Positions 47,137 through 58,930 of a DNA stretch of 64,000 bases are shown here, one piece after another. How positions within the stretch are numbered: the first letter of the stretch is position 1; every line of letters begins with the position of its first letter. The DNA lies in contig NCSJ02000126.1 of NCBI GenBank assembly GCA_002812745.2, positions 52,336-116,335 of the forward strand, written 5' to 3'. The position numbers were made by a program, and so were the translations under genes. Source of the DNA: Scytalidium lignicola. Its lineage: Eukaryota; Ascomycota; Leotiomycetes. The notes under the pieces are model-generated. The model ran no database searches, was not told the DNA's origin, and saw only the letters and a program-made list of their open reading frames with translations.

Positions 47137-49221
47137 ATGAGTCTCAAACACGAAAATGGCGATCTTGCTGAGAAGCATGCTAACGCTGCTGCTCCGGCCT
47201 ATGAGCAAGGCGTTCTCGAAGAGCACACACGCGATGGGAATTTCAATGGTGACCTAGAAAATATGGTCGTAGTAAACGAGAACAAGCTTCACCAAGACCT
47301 GAAAGGCAGGCACATGCAGATGATTGCCATGCAAGTTCAGCACACCGAACCGTCATCGGTATACTAACGTATGCATATAGTGGTGGTGCAATTGGCGCTG
47401 GCCTGTTTGTTAGCTCTGGCGGTGCTTTCCAGACTGGTGGACCTGCTTCTGTGCTTCTTGGGTTCCTGATTGTTGGTATGTTATATGCTATTAGGATTGC
47501 GCCATGGTAACTAACATGAGTTTAGGCGGCATGATGTATGCCTCTTTAATGCTGAAAGGCTTGGTCATTAGCTAACTTGGTCATTTAGTTACCTCGTGAT
47601 GCAAGCGCTCGCGGAAATGGCTGTCATGTACCCGGTCAACGGAGCCTTCACTATGTACATCTGCCGCTTTGTTGATCCCTCTTGGGGTTTTGCTTGCGGC
47701 TGGCAGTATGCTATCAGCTGGCTGACTGTCCTTCCCTTTGAGATCTCAGCTGCTTGCAACATCATCCACTACTGGCCCGGATCGGAGGGCATCAACAACA
47801 GTGCTTGGATCGTCCCGCTGCTTCTCGCTTTGGTTGTCATCCAGTTCTTTGGCGTGAGGGGTTATGGCGAGGCAAGTTTTACCGAAACTATTCTAGGAAC
47901 TGAGTTAATTGGAACAGGTCGAGTTTATCCTCAGTATTATTAAGATCACGGCTTGCGTAGGCTTCATGCTTCTCGGAATAATCATTAACTGCGGCGGCGT
48001 CCCAACAGACAACAGAGGCTATATTGGTGCAAAATACTGGTATGCTCAAACTTTCGATGTGGCTCTTGGCAAGGCTAATAACGCAATATAGGCACTCGCC
48101 TTGGACTGCATTCCTCAACGGCTTCCATGGCTTCTGTACTGTTTTCGTTACAGCGTCGTTCTCCTATACTGGCACTGAGCTCACTGGACTAGCTGCTGCC
48201 GAGGCTGCCAACCCTAGAGAGGAAATTCCAAGAGCTTCCAAGCAGGTGGTTTGGCGTCTCGCCATTTTCTATATCGTCAACCTCTTCCTTATTGGGTTGA
48301 TTGTACCAGCCGACAGCCCCTTGTACAGTGGCGAAGGTTCCGAATCCCGTCACTCACCTTTCGTCATCGCCATTCAGCTCGCTGGCATCAAGGTCCTCCC
48401 ATCAATCTTCAACGCTGTTATCTTGATTTCTGTCATGAGTGTCGCCAACTCCTGCACTTTCGGCTCGACTCGTACGATGCAGGCTCTAGCCGCAAATGGT
48501 GGGTAACACCGTTCCATAACTTTCACATAATGCTAACTTCATACACAGGCATGGGTCCCAAGGTGTTTGCCTATGTTGACAAAAAGGGACGCCCTCTTAC
48601 TGTGGTCCTCCTTCAACTCCTCTTTGGATGCTTAGCTTTCATCAACTTGGCAAAGAGCGGTGGAGATGTTTTTACTTGGCTTTTATCATTGTCAGGTCTT
48701 TCCATCCTCTTTATTTATGGTAGTATTGCGCTGGCTCATATTCGCTTCCGCATGGCCTGGTAAGCTCCAAACTGCACTATCGGCTGGCTACTCGGTGACT
48801 AACTACTTATAGGGCCGCCAATGGTCATTCCGTAGACGAACTGCCCTTCAAGGCCGCCTTCGGTGTTTGGGGATCCTACGTGTGCTTGATCATCAACGTC
48901 CTCTGCCTCATAGCACAATTTTACGTCGCGCTGTACCCAGTCGGGGGTCCCAACTTGGATGCTAAAACGTTCTTCGAATCATACCTCGCCGGTCCTTTCC
49001 TTATCGGCCTATACTTAATGTGGAAGGTCTACAGCTGGTTCGTGCGACCAGAAGATCGCCCACTATACGTCAAAATAAAGGATATTGATATCTACACTAA
49101 TATGCGAGAACCTGAGCAAATCATTGGCGGTGCAGATACTGGCGTCGCCGAAATGCAAGACGAGAAGAAGAAAAGAGGTCCTAAGGATTACTTGATGGCT
49201 GGTATCCGAAATATCATATAA
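47137..49221 (+). CDS. amino-acid permease (fungal YAT/APC family)
   Basis: The eight exons are 47137-47330, 47381-47475, 47526-47535 (only 10 nt), 47589-47871, 47918-48039, 48092-48498, 48549-48759 and 48813-49221. Phase holds at every junction, giving 576 aa. Hallmarks are KGRHMQMIA then IGGAIGAGLF across intron 1 (TM1 with the GAIGAG substrate loop), MIYLVMQALAEMAVMYPVNG, TASFSYTGTELTGLAAAEAANP (TM6 region), and SVANSCTFGSTRTMQALA. Twelve helices are expected. These are plasma-membrane proton symporters such as GAP1 and DIP5 relatives. Introns 1 and 4 use GCAAGT donors (GC-AG), the first with a perfect TACTAAC branch site. The C-terminal Lys-rich tail (DEKKKRGPKDYL) fits ubiquitin-controlled endocytosis, an inference. 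It looks intact. Confidence 0.9.
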
Positions 49222-50438
49222 ATTGTTGCAATTCAGTGAGACGGTTTTTCTGGTGGTGTTGTAAGTCTAGGGTTCATGCCATACTCGAGAATTTTAGAAT
49301 GAAATTAAGCTTATTAAATAAATCGAGACTTATAATATATCTAAGACTATTCTTTTATTTTATATATCTACGTTGGGTTGAGTGTAATTGTTATACCTTC
49401 TATATTAAATGCTCTTTGTAAGCACGCACTGGAAAAGCTAGGATTATATTAGTCCGAGATGATAGTCGGCCTATAAGATGAATTCGAGATATTTGTAACC
49501 GCTTCCAGTTTAGGAAAAGCACTAGTTTTTAAAGGTTGGACGAAAAAGACAATTCGCTGAATAGCACAAGGAAGAATGCAAGTCTACGAGACACATATCT
49601 ATACAACCTCAGAGGGCTTCTGTTCCTATCACATTGTTTATGTGGATGAATCTGGTTGCGACAAACGTATTATGTTTAGACGGAATGTCATTTTATAAAT
49701 GATATACTAACTGTGTTTTATGGTGATAATTATTATAAAGGTGGTGAGGTGAAGTTTTTTTTTTACAGTCATACTCTTTATTCGGCTATTCCTAATCGGG
49801 CGCCTGTAAAGACTCCTCGAGCTACAATACACGGTTTTCTACACTGATATTCCATGATCCTGCCAGTGGCAAAATAATCAACAGTTAAAAGAAAGATGAT
49901 TAAAGAGAAGAAGAAACAACTCAAAAGCTTGAAACCCGAAATAACTCAAACTTAACACCCATAACTCCATAATGTAGTTGACCGTCTCCTTGTATTGCAC
50001 AGCGTGCTTTATGCAGTTTTGCTCTCCTCAGGGTCCATCTCATATATCGGTGTCTGTTTTTATAGAAGGTAAGTGTACTATACGCGTTACATCATCGCAT
50101 ATTCTCTGTACAACTCTGGTTTGTAGTGTTTAAACTGGTCCAAGAGGCCAGTTGTTAACATGAAACCCACAACCTTTGAGGTATATATAGGATGTCCGAG
50201 CGATATCTTGGTGTCAGGATCGAGGCCACTGGTGAGGTGAAGTTGAAGCTTAAGGCTACAGCTCCTCTACCAGTAGAGTATTTCGCATTTGTCTCATCAA
50301 ATTTCGGGACCAATTGCTATGTGTCATTCCTTGGTCTGATTTTAGAAACTACTAGCCGGTGTGCACTTGCGGGTTTATACCAACCAGACACATAGTGGCC
50401 CTTCTTTATCTGCCAGCAAGATTCTCAGGCCAACGAGA
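49222..50438. other. convergent intergenic region
   Basis: Spacer between the 3' ends of the permease (plus) and the Zn2Cys6 regulator (minus). A 67-codon frame at 50192 has no support. Nothing else recognised. Confidence 0.4.
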
Positions 50439-52541
50439 TTAATCCATGAAAAAACCGGTAGAGAGTAAATTCCACTCATCCCAGCTGGCTATGTCATTAT
50501 CCAAAGGTGCGCCAGCGGCAAATTCGTCCCATAATACTGATATTGAGTCCTTTTCGACAGGATAATTACAGCTAGAACCGACACCAAAAGGGGTTTGCGG
50601 AGCGTCACTGTTGGGAAATTTCACGGTTCCCAAGTCTTCTTCCATCATATCCTCAGGATTGTGACGATATGGAGTCGACCACCCTAATTTCTGCCAGACT
50701 CGTCTTTTCAGGGTAGTCAAGGCGATATATCTCGAGTTGTACTGGTGGATATTACTACACCGCGCTATCATGAAGCTGATGGAAGCACTACTTCCATTCA
50801 ATATGCGGCTCAACCTAAAATTAAAGACCTGATCAATCAAGTCTTTACTAAGAATAGCCTCTTCGTCTGGGCATGGACAACCATCTAGATGCACCAGCAG
50901 AATCATTAACGCGTGAATAGGTTGAATGAGTCCTGGAACAAACCAGCTAAAGCCTAGATTTTGCGAGAGGATGGCGAGTTTGAGAAAATTTTCGAGAAAT
51001 GATCGAGACGTTCTGCAAAAATCATTGTCAGCAAAATATCAGCAGAGAATTTCGATCGTTATAGGCATACCTCACAACCTCACTGCGGCAATCCATTCTC
51101 TTGAATAGATCCAATTGCCAGAATCGAAGGCCAAGCATACAATAAGCACGATCAATCAACATCTCAAGATAGACGTGTGCCCATTCACTTTCCGTACCCT
51201 CACCAATTATTTTTAGCAGGTTTTCAATGACTCGGCTGAAATGAATAATTTCATGCTGCTCGGGCTTTCGTTCAAACCAAATTTGCATGCGGTGTGCCCA
51301 CTCCCAGTGGCCCTGCATCGCGACCATCATTGGCGATGGCGCATTTGCTTCACTCCTCATGATTGTGTCGTCCGATATGATAGACGGCTTTTCTGTGGTG
51401 TGACTTCCTGAGAAGATAATTGCCGGCAATCCAGTCGCGATGGTTGATTCTACATCTAGATATACCAGATGCCACCACAACCGACGGTGGGCTTCTTTAT
51501 CTACGTCATTTCTTATATTCTGACTGACATGGAGTTGTAAAGATTGCGCAAAGCGGATGGACCATGGCAAGAGCCCATATGCTGTGAATGGAGCAAGATG
51601 ACTGGCTCGAAAGGTATTCATGATAAGAATACCCTGAAGGAGCATTATAGAACTTGGGGATGGCGTAACATAGTACGAAGAAATGTCCAGTTTTTGTGCA
51701 AGCTCGTCGTAAAGCTCATAAATGACCGACGATTGACCACTAGACTCTAAACTACTAGAATTAGCAGCACCGGTGTAGAGTATAGCCAGGATTAGGAGTA
51801 GCCGCTCGGCGGAAGTGCCTGGCGAGAGATTATCCCAGAACTTAGAGTAAGCCTGTCTCAGCGCTGGAATATGGAAGACTGGAATGGCAGGGTGAATGGT
51901 GATTGTGAAAGATTCGAAGAATGGTTGGCATATATCCTGTGGAGGCAGCTTAGCCCAGATGGTTGATAAAAATGCCTCTCCAAAGGAGCTGATTGGGATG
52001 AAGGGATAATCCGATGTAGGCTTGCATCCGTGTATCTCCTGGGCTATGGTAGGCTTTTAAATTATTAGTATATATGTCGATTATTTGTTCAGTAGAGTGG
52101 ATTTTATCCTGTTGTACCTGCGTTTGTTGGAATTCACCTGCTCTCCCGGCCTCTCCCTTGCTACCTGCAAGTATCCAGAAAGGTATTTCCTGCGACGTCC
52201 CTTCTCCCAGCTGTGGCTGATCAATGAGAGCTCCCTGCTGCTCGATGACCGATTTCCAGGTCTTAGACGAGGTAGTAGGCTGTGTGTTCGGTCCCAATTC
52301 CTCCAGACCGAGAGGTTGGACGAATTTGATTGTAGGGACAGGAGTGCTGATATATTCGCACCTTCGCCCTCCTCTTTCGCATCGCAAACAGAGTGGTCTC
52401 ACACGATCGCATTTGACCTGTGTTGCGGATGCCTTAGTCCCTTGTTCAAGAGGCCAAGATGATACATACCCGACGATCACGGCATGTTGTACATGCGGTA
52501 GCCTGGCGCCGCCGCCTCGCCTCTGGCCCAGGCGCAGTCAT
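50439..52541 (-). CDS. Zn2Cys6 transcription factor with fungal-specific TF domain (637 aa)
   Basis: The four exons in coding order are 52470-52541, 52118-52417, 51071-52038 and 50439-51012. All are in phase, 638 codons including stop. The DNA-binding cluster spans intron 1: ACTTCRDRR joins VKCDRVRPLCLRCERGGRRC, spacing C-x2-C-x6-C-x5-C-x2-C-x6-C. Basic residues RRRRQ precede it. The middle region has EIHGCKPTSDYPFIPISS and GEAFLSTIWAKLPP, then AHRRLWWHLVYLDVESTIATG, the conserved 'R+LWW.L..LD...S...G' block of fungal-specific TF domains. Intron 2 uses the CCCAG acceptor because only this keeps the EIHGC block in frame. Targets are unknown. It lies tail-to-tail with the amino-acid permease, which could be a target, but the arrangement is weak evidence. 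Confidence 0.88.
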
Positions 52542-53891
52542 TTGGACGGGGTCTAAAGGAGCAGTAGCAGTAGCAGAGAGGAGTCCAGTTGACAAATTCG
52601 CGGTATTCATGGACAGCAAGGTTTCCTTTGCGAAGTAGCTCTCAAGAGGAATAGCGAATGCTTATTCAGTCGAACTCGCTTAGATGCCTTCATGCCTCGA
52701 TACAAGTTCGTGCGCGTGTCCAGCTCGAAGCTTCTAGTGCCAACATGAAGATTTACGTTCAAACTCGTGAGTCTAACCTTGCACCTTTAGATGACAAAAA
52801 CCCGACAATCGTGATTAATGTTGAGGACGGAATCGATCCGACTCGTGGAGAGTTCTAGGCATGGCTTTCCAGTTATTTGCAGATGGATTAACTGTCTTCA
52901 AGAATAATGGGGCTTCTGACAGGGAAAGGGTATATCTCATTATAATCATAAAAATCTAGAATTCTACGTCATATACTCGTCAACAATATACTTCGAACAA
53001 GGCCGAATAAACTGCTCTCTGGATTCTTATTGGTTGAATGGCTCCTTTTCAATGGCATGCTAGGAGTAGCGCTTATGCGGGAATCTCCGAAGCTCCACTA
53101 AAACGGGCGGAATTTAGTGCGTTTTCTTCCGTATGTGCTCCCTGCATATCTCAGCTATTAAACTACCGGTGCTGTAGATATTATGCATTTCAATTTAAGC
53201 TCAGCGGTTCGCGTACCTGGAGCTGGCACGTTTTCACCACTTATTGTTAAAAGGTAACGCCGATAAACTAATCAACGTGCAAAGGTGAAGCTTTATGCAT
53301 GTGCATAAGATGGTTGGCTTTTCGGCAGACTAAGGGATAGCTAGGATTAGACCGGAATCGTGTGATTTTGTGCAAAGGAGTGCAAAAATCTTATCGATCT
53401 CGTTTTGGATATAAAGGTACCCACAAAGCTGGGGTCTAAACAAATCAGTAGGTGAGAATCGGGGTTTTTGAAGTGAGAGATGAAATATCTAGGGGAGGGG
53501 TTAGTAGGAAACATGGTTTATCTTCAGAGTAGTACTGTAATTAGGCAGGGAAATCTCTCAAGTCAATGGAACAGTTCCGTTTTGCAGCGGAATTTATGAG
53601 ACCGCGAAACATGCATACCATCCGAGTTACACGTGTACCTTGAATATGTAACATGCCTTCCCATGATTCTTTCCACATAATCCCGAAAAAAAATTCAAGT
53701 AATTTGAGGGACCGTCTAAAATTTTCAAGCAAATTCGAGAAGATGTGGGAGCCGTAGACTGCTTACTCAGGATCCTTTACTCTGAACTTGTTCTCTTGTC
53801 CATATAAGATGATGTGATATCCTGAGTTTTAGAAATACAAATCAGAATCATCTCTTGTTTCTTTACCTCAACAGGTGAATTCCATATTACA
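52542..53891. other. divergent intergenic region
   Basis: Upstream DNA of the Zn2Cys6 regulator and of the TRI14-like gene. Short frames only; none has a recognisable domain. No repeat or RNA gene seen. Confidence 0.4.
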
Positions 53892-55098
53892 ATGCAGACT
53901 TCTACTCTCGCCCTCGTCGGCTCTATCTTGCTACATAGAGTATTGTCTGTCCCAACTACCGCAATTACATACGGAGATAGAGTTCCCTGTCCCCCATTTT
54001 CAGGTATAAATACTAAAATGTTTGTTTTATATAATAACAATTATTAAAACGTTTGAAATAGGTTCTTTCAACATCAGTAATTTCAAATTGTACCCCGAGA
54101 ATGCAGATTTTGACAGCATCCACTGCAAGCTCTATGCATCGTGAGTATCACTAGCTCTTGCTTATCAATCCATACTGATTTTAAACAGAGCCAACTTCAA
54201 CGGTTCCGTCCTAGTCTATGATCCATACACAGGGACACAATCCACAATTACGATTCCTGGCATAACCGGGGTCAATCCCTACCATATCTCCGGGATTGAT
54301 TTTGATGCCAGAACTGGGATCATGTATTTCAGTGCTAACTCAGGCACCCCGTTTGTCTCACAAGGTTCAGACCTTTCTGGTCCAAACCAGTTGGTTAAGT
54401 ACAACACTTCCAGCGAGCAAATCCTCAGTCTCGTTGATATGGCTGGTTTCCAAGCCGCTGCCCAAGCTCAGACTGGTGTGTTCCCAAGCGGATTTCAAGA
54501 CCAAGCTACAGATGCCAATGGAAACACCTATTTTCTGGCATCGTATGGCCCTGGATTCGCCAAAATTACTCCTTCTAATGAAGTGTCGGTCTTCTGGGTC
54601 ACAAACACCATTCCCACCAACGTTCTCAGCTACAATGGATTGGTCATAATTGGTAACAAGCTTGTAACCTTGAACAATATCAACGGCGCCCTCCAATACC
54701 TCGATATCACTGCCGCTAATCCTCAACCTATCAACGTTACCGTTACCGATACCGCTGCAGGTGTTATTGTGGACTGCGATAGCATTTATGCGCCACCAGA
54801 ATTCGGACAAAAAGTTATTCTCTGCAGTAATGATGACACGAACGCATTAGTTGTGTTCCACTCCGATGATGATTGGAATACCGCAGCAAACCTGGGTAAC
54901 GTTGCAAACCCCCTTACAGCAGATTCGGTTTTCCCTACTGCTTCAGTACAAATCGCACAGAGTATCTTCATGAATGCGGAATATTTCTTTGACGCAGGCC
55001 CTTTTGATGTTGCAGGGAATAGGACTATCTTTCCTTTCACTGATGTCACTGCTGCTATACACAGTCTTGTGTCGAACGCTACCAATAAGTTTCATTGA
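53892..55098 (+). CDS. secreted TRI14-like six-bladed propeller protein
   Basis: Three exons, 53892-54003, 54062-54140 and 54189-55098, encode 366 aa in phase. A signal peptide is clear (MQTSTLALVGSILLHRVLSV). The body has FNISNFKLYPENADFDS, GSVLVYDPYTGTQSTITIPG, HISGIDFDARTGIMYFSANS and LVKYNTSSEQILSLVDM, which resemble TRI14-type proteins first named from trichothecene clusters of Fusarium. That family is widespread in fungi, lacks a proven enzyme activity and is read as a beta-propeller; in Fusarium it affects virulence rather than trichothecene synthesis. No other trichothecene biosynthetic gene is present here. Conserved Cys pairs (HCKLYAS, VDCDSIY) suit a secreted protein. It lies tail-to-tail with a Zn2Cys6 regulator. 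Confidence 0.78.
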
Positions 55099-55837
55099 TG
55101 CTGTAGCTTAAAGCCTAACAAACTCGAAAAGAGCCTGGAAATTGATTTTGGGTTTATTAGATGAGTCCTGTGTGCAGCTAAGGAATAGAACTTATGTATA
55201 TATAATANTTTTTTTTATAACGATAGGAGATTTTGATTTCAATCCACTCTAGATAAATTTTCTGGGTTTCTTTCTCCCAAGGTGACCTGTCGTGGAGATT
55301 GCAAAACTTATAGAATAAATAAAAAATTTAGATTAACTTCGAGAAGAAAATATCCATAAAGCCTTATGGAGTTATATCCCCTCGTCCGTCATAAATGGAA
55401 CAAGTTATGCAAAATATACAAACTAAACGTTTCTCAGGTTTATCGTGGTTCAGTTCGCTTCAATCAACTTGGTCAAAGTTTCTATCATAATTACTGCCAT
55501 TATCCAAAACCTTAATTATAGTATCCTTAATATCAGATCTCTTAACTTAATAATGTCACTTTCCAAAGCTCATCTGTAGCATAATAACTACTAACTTTTG
55601 CTTGAGACTATTTATATATCCAACGTAAGTGTTAGAATTTCCTCGTGTTCTTCATCAGCCTCTATATTAATAAGAATAAATGAAATAATAATATACATGA
55701 TTTTTGTGCCTATTAATATAACACTCCTACTAGTATACAAGTTATAAGACCTTCTCAGCGAGAAGAAGCTACAATGCTTTCTCGCTTCGATGATGAGGAA
55801 CTTGGTCAAAGTCGCCCACCATTAAGCACATCCATCA
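55099..55837. other. convergent intergenic region
   Basis: Spacer between the 3' ends of the TRI14-like gene and the second Zn2Cys6 regulator. It is AT-rich with an N call in a T-run (55208). No gene recognised. Confidence 0.4.
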
Positions 55838-58449
55838 CTAAAAGGTAAATGAACCAAAATCTTGCAGGCCAGTTGGCGTAGTATTAGTTGGAATTGCCTG
55901 GAAATGGCTATCCCAGAGTTCCTTTTCCACAACTAGTCAGGGCGGATATACATAAAATGGAAGTTGGTTGAACCAATTTTTGAGGAATGAGAGACTTACC
56001 CAGTCGAAATTTGTTTCTGTATCCATCATACCGGAGAGTAGATCTGTTGTCGAGGATCCTGTAAGGTATTGAGTGCTAGAATCTAAGTCTTCAGTTGTGT
56101 CTAAGCGTGGTGGAGTAGAGAATTGTTGAGGTAGCGGTGAGGCATCTAGAACATTATTAATCAGAATATATATATAAAATAAACGCATTCGGGTGGAAAT
56201 GCATGCTGAAGCAACGTACCAGATGCACTAGCTGGATTAGAAATAGTTATTATTTCCTGCATTAAGCCGGCTTGTTTAACTAGCCTCTCTTGTGCGATTT
56301 TCAAATTACTAGTTTCGAGCCTCTTTAACATTACCCTCAAAGCCTCTGCTGCTTTTGCCGCTTTATTCGATTTTCTGCTTGATTCGGACCAGATTTTATA
56401 GCTGTTCTGTAGTTTCTGTAGTCTTGTATCTCTCGGCCACATCCTTTCAGCCTCGTCTTCGTGGGTCTTTCCAAATCTCGTGTCCCAGTCAAGATCAAGA
56501 CACAAGATTATGGCAGCAAGAACAAAGTCTTGACTAATCAGAGCACTCATTCTCCACCGTTCGCGGTACAGCTGGCCGCTAGGCTGACTAGCTTCGTGCA
56601 TAACATATTGTACATCTAAAAGCTTCATTGCTGCATCTATCGAGGCAGTTCTCGAGTATCGGTACTGGGGATTGGACTGCCCTGGAATGAGATACTTTCG
56701 ATGCAACAAGCAGCGGCTCTTCTGGAAGCACTCTTCAAGCGCTAATCTTCGAAGTATTATTTCTGAACGGTCGGTGAGGGAGAGACTTAGAGGTCGCATG
56801 GTCAGATATGGAGGAAGTGTAGCATGGGTTGCAGTGAGTTGAGAGTCGAGGTGCATCACGTCCTGATAGGGAGCAGGACTAGTAGCATTTATCTGATCCA
56901 CAATTAATCCAAGCTGCCGAAAAAGACGAGTTTTGAATATGGCATACGCAACTGGGGTCACATCTGTGCTTGGACGTGGGTGCGGAAGCTCAGTCATGTT
57001 TTCGTGAAAATCAGCGTCTAGTAAGTTCTTCGGCTCAACAGTGTCTGTCTCTCCCTCCCTAATCATTCTCGGGAGTCCAACTAGAGCAGAAGTAACGAGA
57101 TCGAGTTGAAAGATCATAGTCCATGTTCTCCTCCGCATTTCGCCATCAAATAGCGATATACTGGGATAGTGGCTTGCATCGCGATGATAACCCAATCGCA
57201 TGGCTACTCGAACGATAATTCCAAGGATTATATAAGCACCGAACTCCGAATCTATGGCCCGAAAGATGTCAAGTAGGTAGTAGAAGCACAGAGTATCAAC
57301 CGTGTATCGCACAGGCTTGAGGTAATTCACCTCGACTAGGCATTGTGCAGTTCTATCTCGGTAGTGATTGGCCATTTCGGAAACAGAGGTGAATGGTTCT
57401 GGCATAGTATGTAACTCGTCTCCGGACATAACATAGAAGTGTGACGCAAGACCGAGAATAGAGAAAAGGAGCCCAAACCACATTAGCGGTGTGCCGTCAG
57501 GATCCTTCCACATCTGGTCGTACTGTGACAGTTTAGCAATTCGTTCCAATAATTTGAATTTGTAGGCAACTCGCCTCTCTCATAAAAGTTGGTGCATGTA
57601 TGACCACTATACTAGATTCAGTACTCTCTGCCAGAAGTCTGTTGTTAGCAGATAATGAACTTACGGGAAGCCAATTCCATGACGTTGAACCAGCTGGAGA
57701 GCAGTTTGTCACAGATTGGCCTTGGAGGGACTGAGGATATAATTTCAGACCTTGTTGCATGGTTATTGATACCGAACAAGATCTGGGGTTTGAAATCAAC
57801 CATCTCGGAGGTATCCGTATTCTCCAAGTCAATTTTCAACTCTGAGATATCTTCCAGAATTGCCTCCCAATGATCACTGCCCACAAAGTTCACTTGATCT
57901 TTCGCCTTCGTAAATCTCCCCCGAGAGACTTTTGGTACGCTTGGGTCTACTTGATTATTGGGTGATGGCGCTGGAGAGTGAGTGAACCCGCCATCTTGCA
58001 TCGGGCCTCCCGGAGTGGTTGCGGAGGAGGGTGATCGTTCCGTTGAGGGTGCACCGTGCTCTAATAAGCCCGCTTGGCTGTTCATTAGAGTCACAACCAT
58101 TTCCTCTAAGTGGCGGATTCTCTCTTGAACATTCTTCGTGATAAGTTGTGGTCTCGCTGGTCGGGCACGTGCTGTATCCTGCTTGACGTAGTCACATGAT
58201 GCAGGCTGCCCTCTTTTGGTGCAGTTGGAACAAGGTTTCATGCGATCGCATTTCAATCTGCAAGATAATTACCAGCTATGTGAGTGTGAGTCCCGTGATA
58301 TAGAACTGCTCAGTTAGGACTCACTTCTTCTGTCTGCATAGCACACACGACATTTGCGGTTTGTCTCTTCGCCGACTTGGCCTGACAGGATGCTTCTGAG
58401 GACCTTCACTGGGGCTTGAGCTTAGCATGGCGGCGTTCGGGTCGGACAT
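55838..58449 (-). CDS. Zn2Cys6 transcription factor with Fungal_trans domain (767 aa)
   Basis: The six exons in coding order are 58325-58449, 57665-58257, 57575-57627, 56220-57522, 56000-56145 and 55838-55921. Every phase agrees, 768 codons with stop. The cluster CVLCRQKKLKCDRMKPCSNC plus TKRGQPASC crosses intron 1. A linker helix follows (RIRHLEEMVVTLMN). The Fungal_trans block has GYHRDASHYPSISLFDGEMR and RRTWTMIFQLDLVTSALVGL with PRMI. The acidic C-terminus (DTTEDLDSS, TNFDWELWDSHF) may activate transcription. The third intron (57523-57574) has a GCGAGT donor, a GC-AG site. ATG at 58449 is preferred over one at 58461. Its promoter, shared with a DHA2 pump, holds three TCGGATGG boxes, suggesting autoregulation. 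Confidence 0.88.
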
Positions 58450-58550
58450 TATTGCGAACATATCAAAAATATGGGAGGATGAAGCATTGAAGAGCTGGAG
58501 AGTTAGAGAGTTGGAGTATTCCTCTATTGACGTTGTCTCCGGATTCGTCG

Positions 58551-58574
58551 ACCATCCGACCATCCGACCATCCG
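58551..58574. promoter_or_regulatory. three tandem CGG-type boxes in a divergent promoter
   Basis: ACCATCCG occurs three times with exact 8-bp period (reverse strand: TCGGATGG motif). Zn2Cys6 proteins typically bind CGG triplets. The array lies about 100-125 bp upstream of the regulator's ATG (58449) and about 360-380 bp upstream of the pump's ATG (58931). A further GTCCGACC lies at 58634-58641. Function is inferred, not shown. Confidence 0.45.
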
Positions 58575-58930
58575 AACCTAACCCCTTTCTAGCATCACGT
58601 GCAACATGACTACCGTTCGGAGCTTCTCTCATCGTCCGACCAAGTCATTGGCGTATAATTTGATAATTGTTGGATTTTGTATATAAAGCATTATAATTTG
58701 TATTGTTTGTATTTTGTATATAGAGCATTCTTCACCTTCACTTGCACCAGACTTTTTTCTCTTCTCAAGCATCACACAATCTGTTAACNAAAAAAACCTC
58801 CTAATTAATAATATGCTACAGCGTTCATTCCTTTTGCAGTTTCTCATTCAACTGAACTGAACTGAACTGAAATTCGTGTCTTACTTGTTAACTTCTAGCT
58901 CCCCTGTTGAAAACCGCTACACTCATTAAC

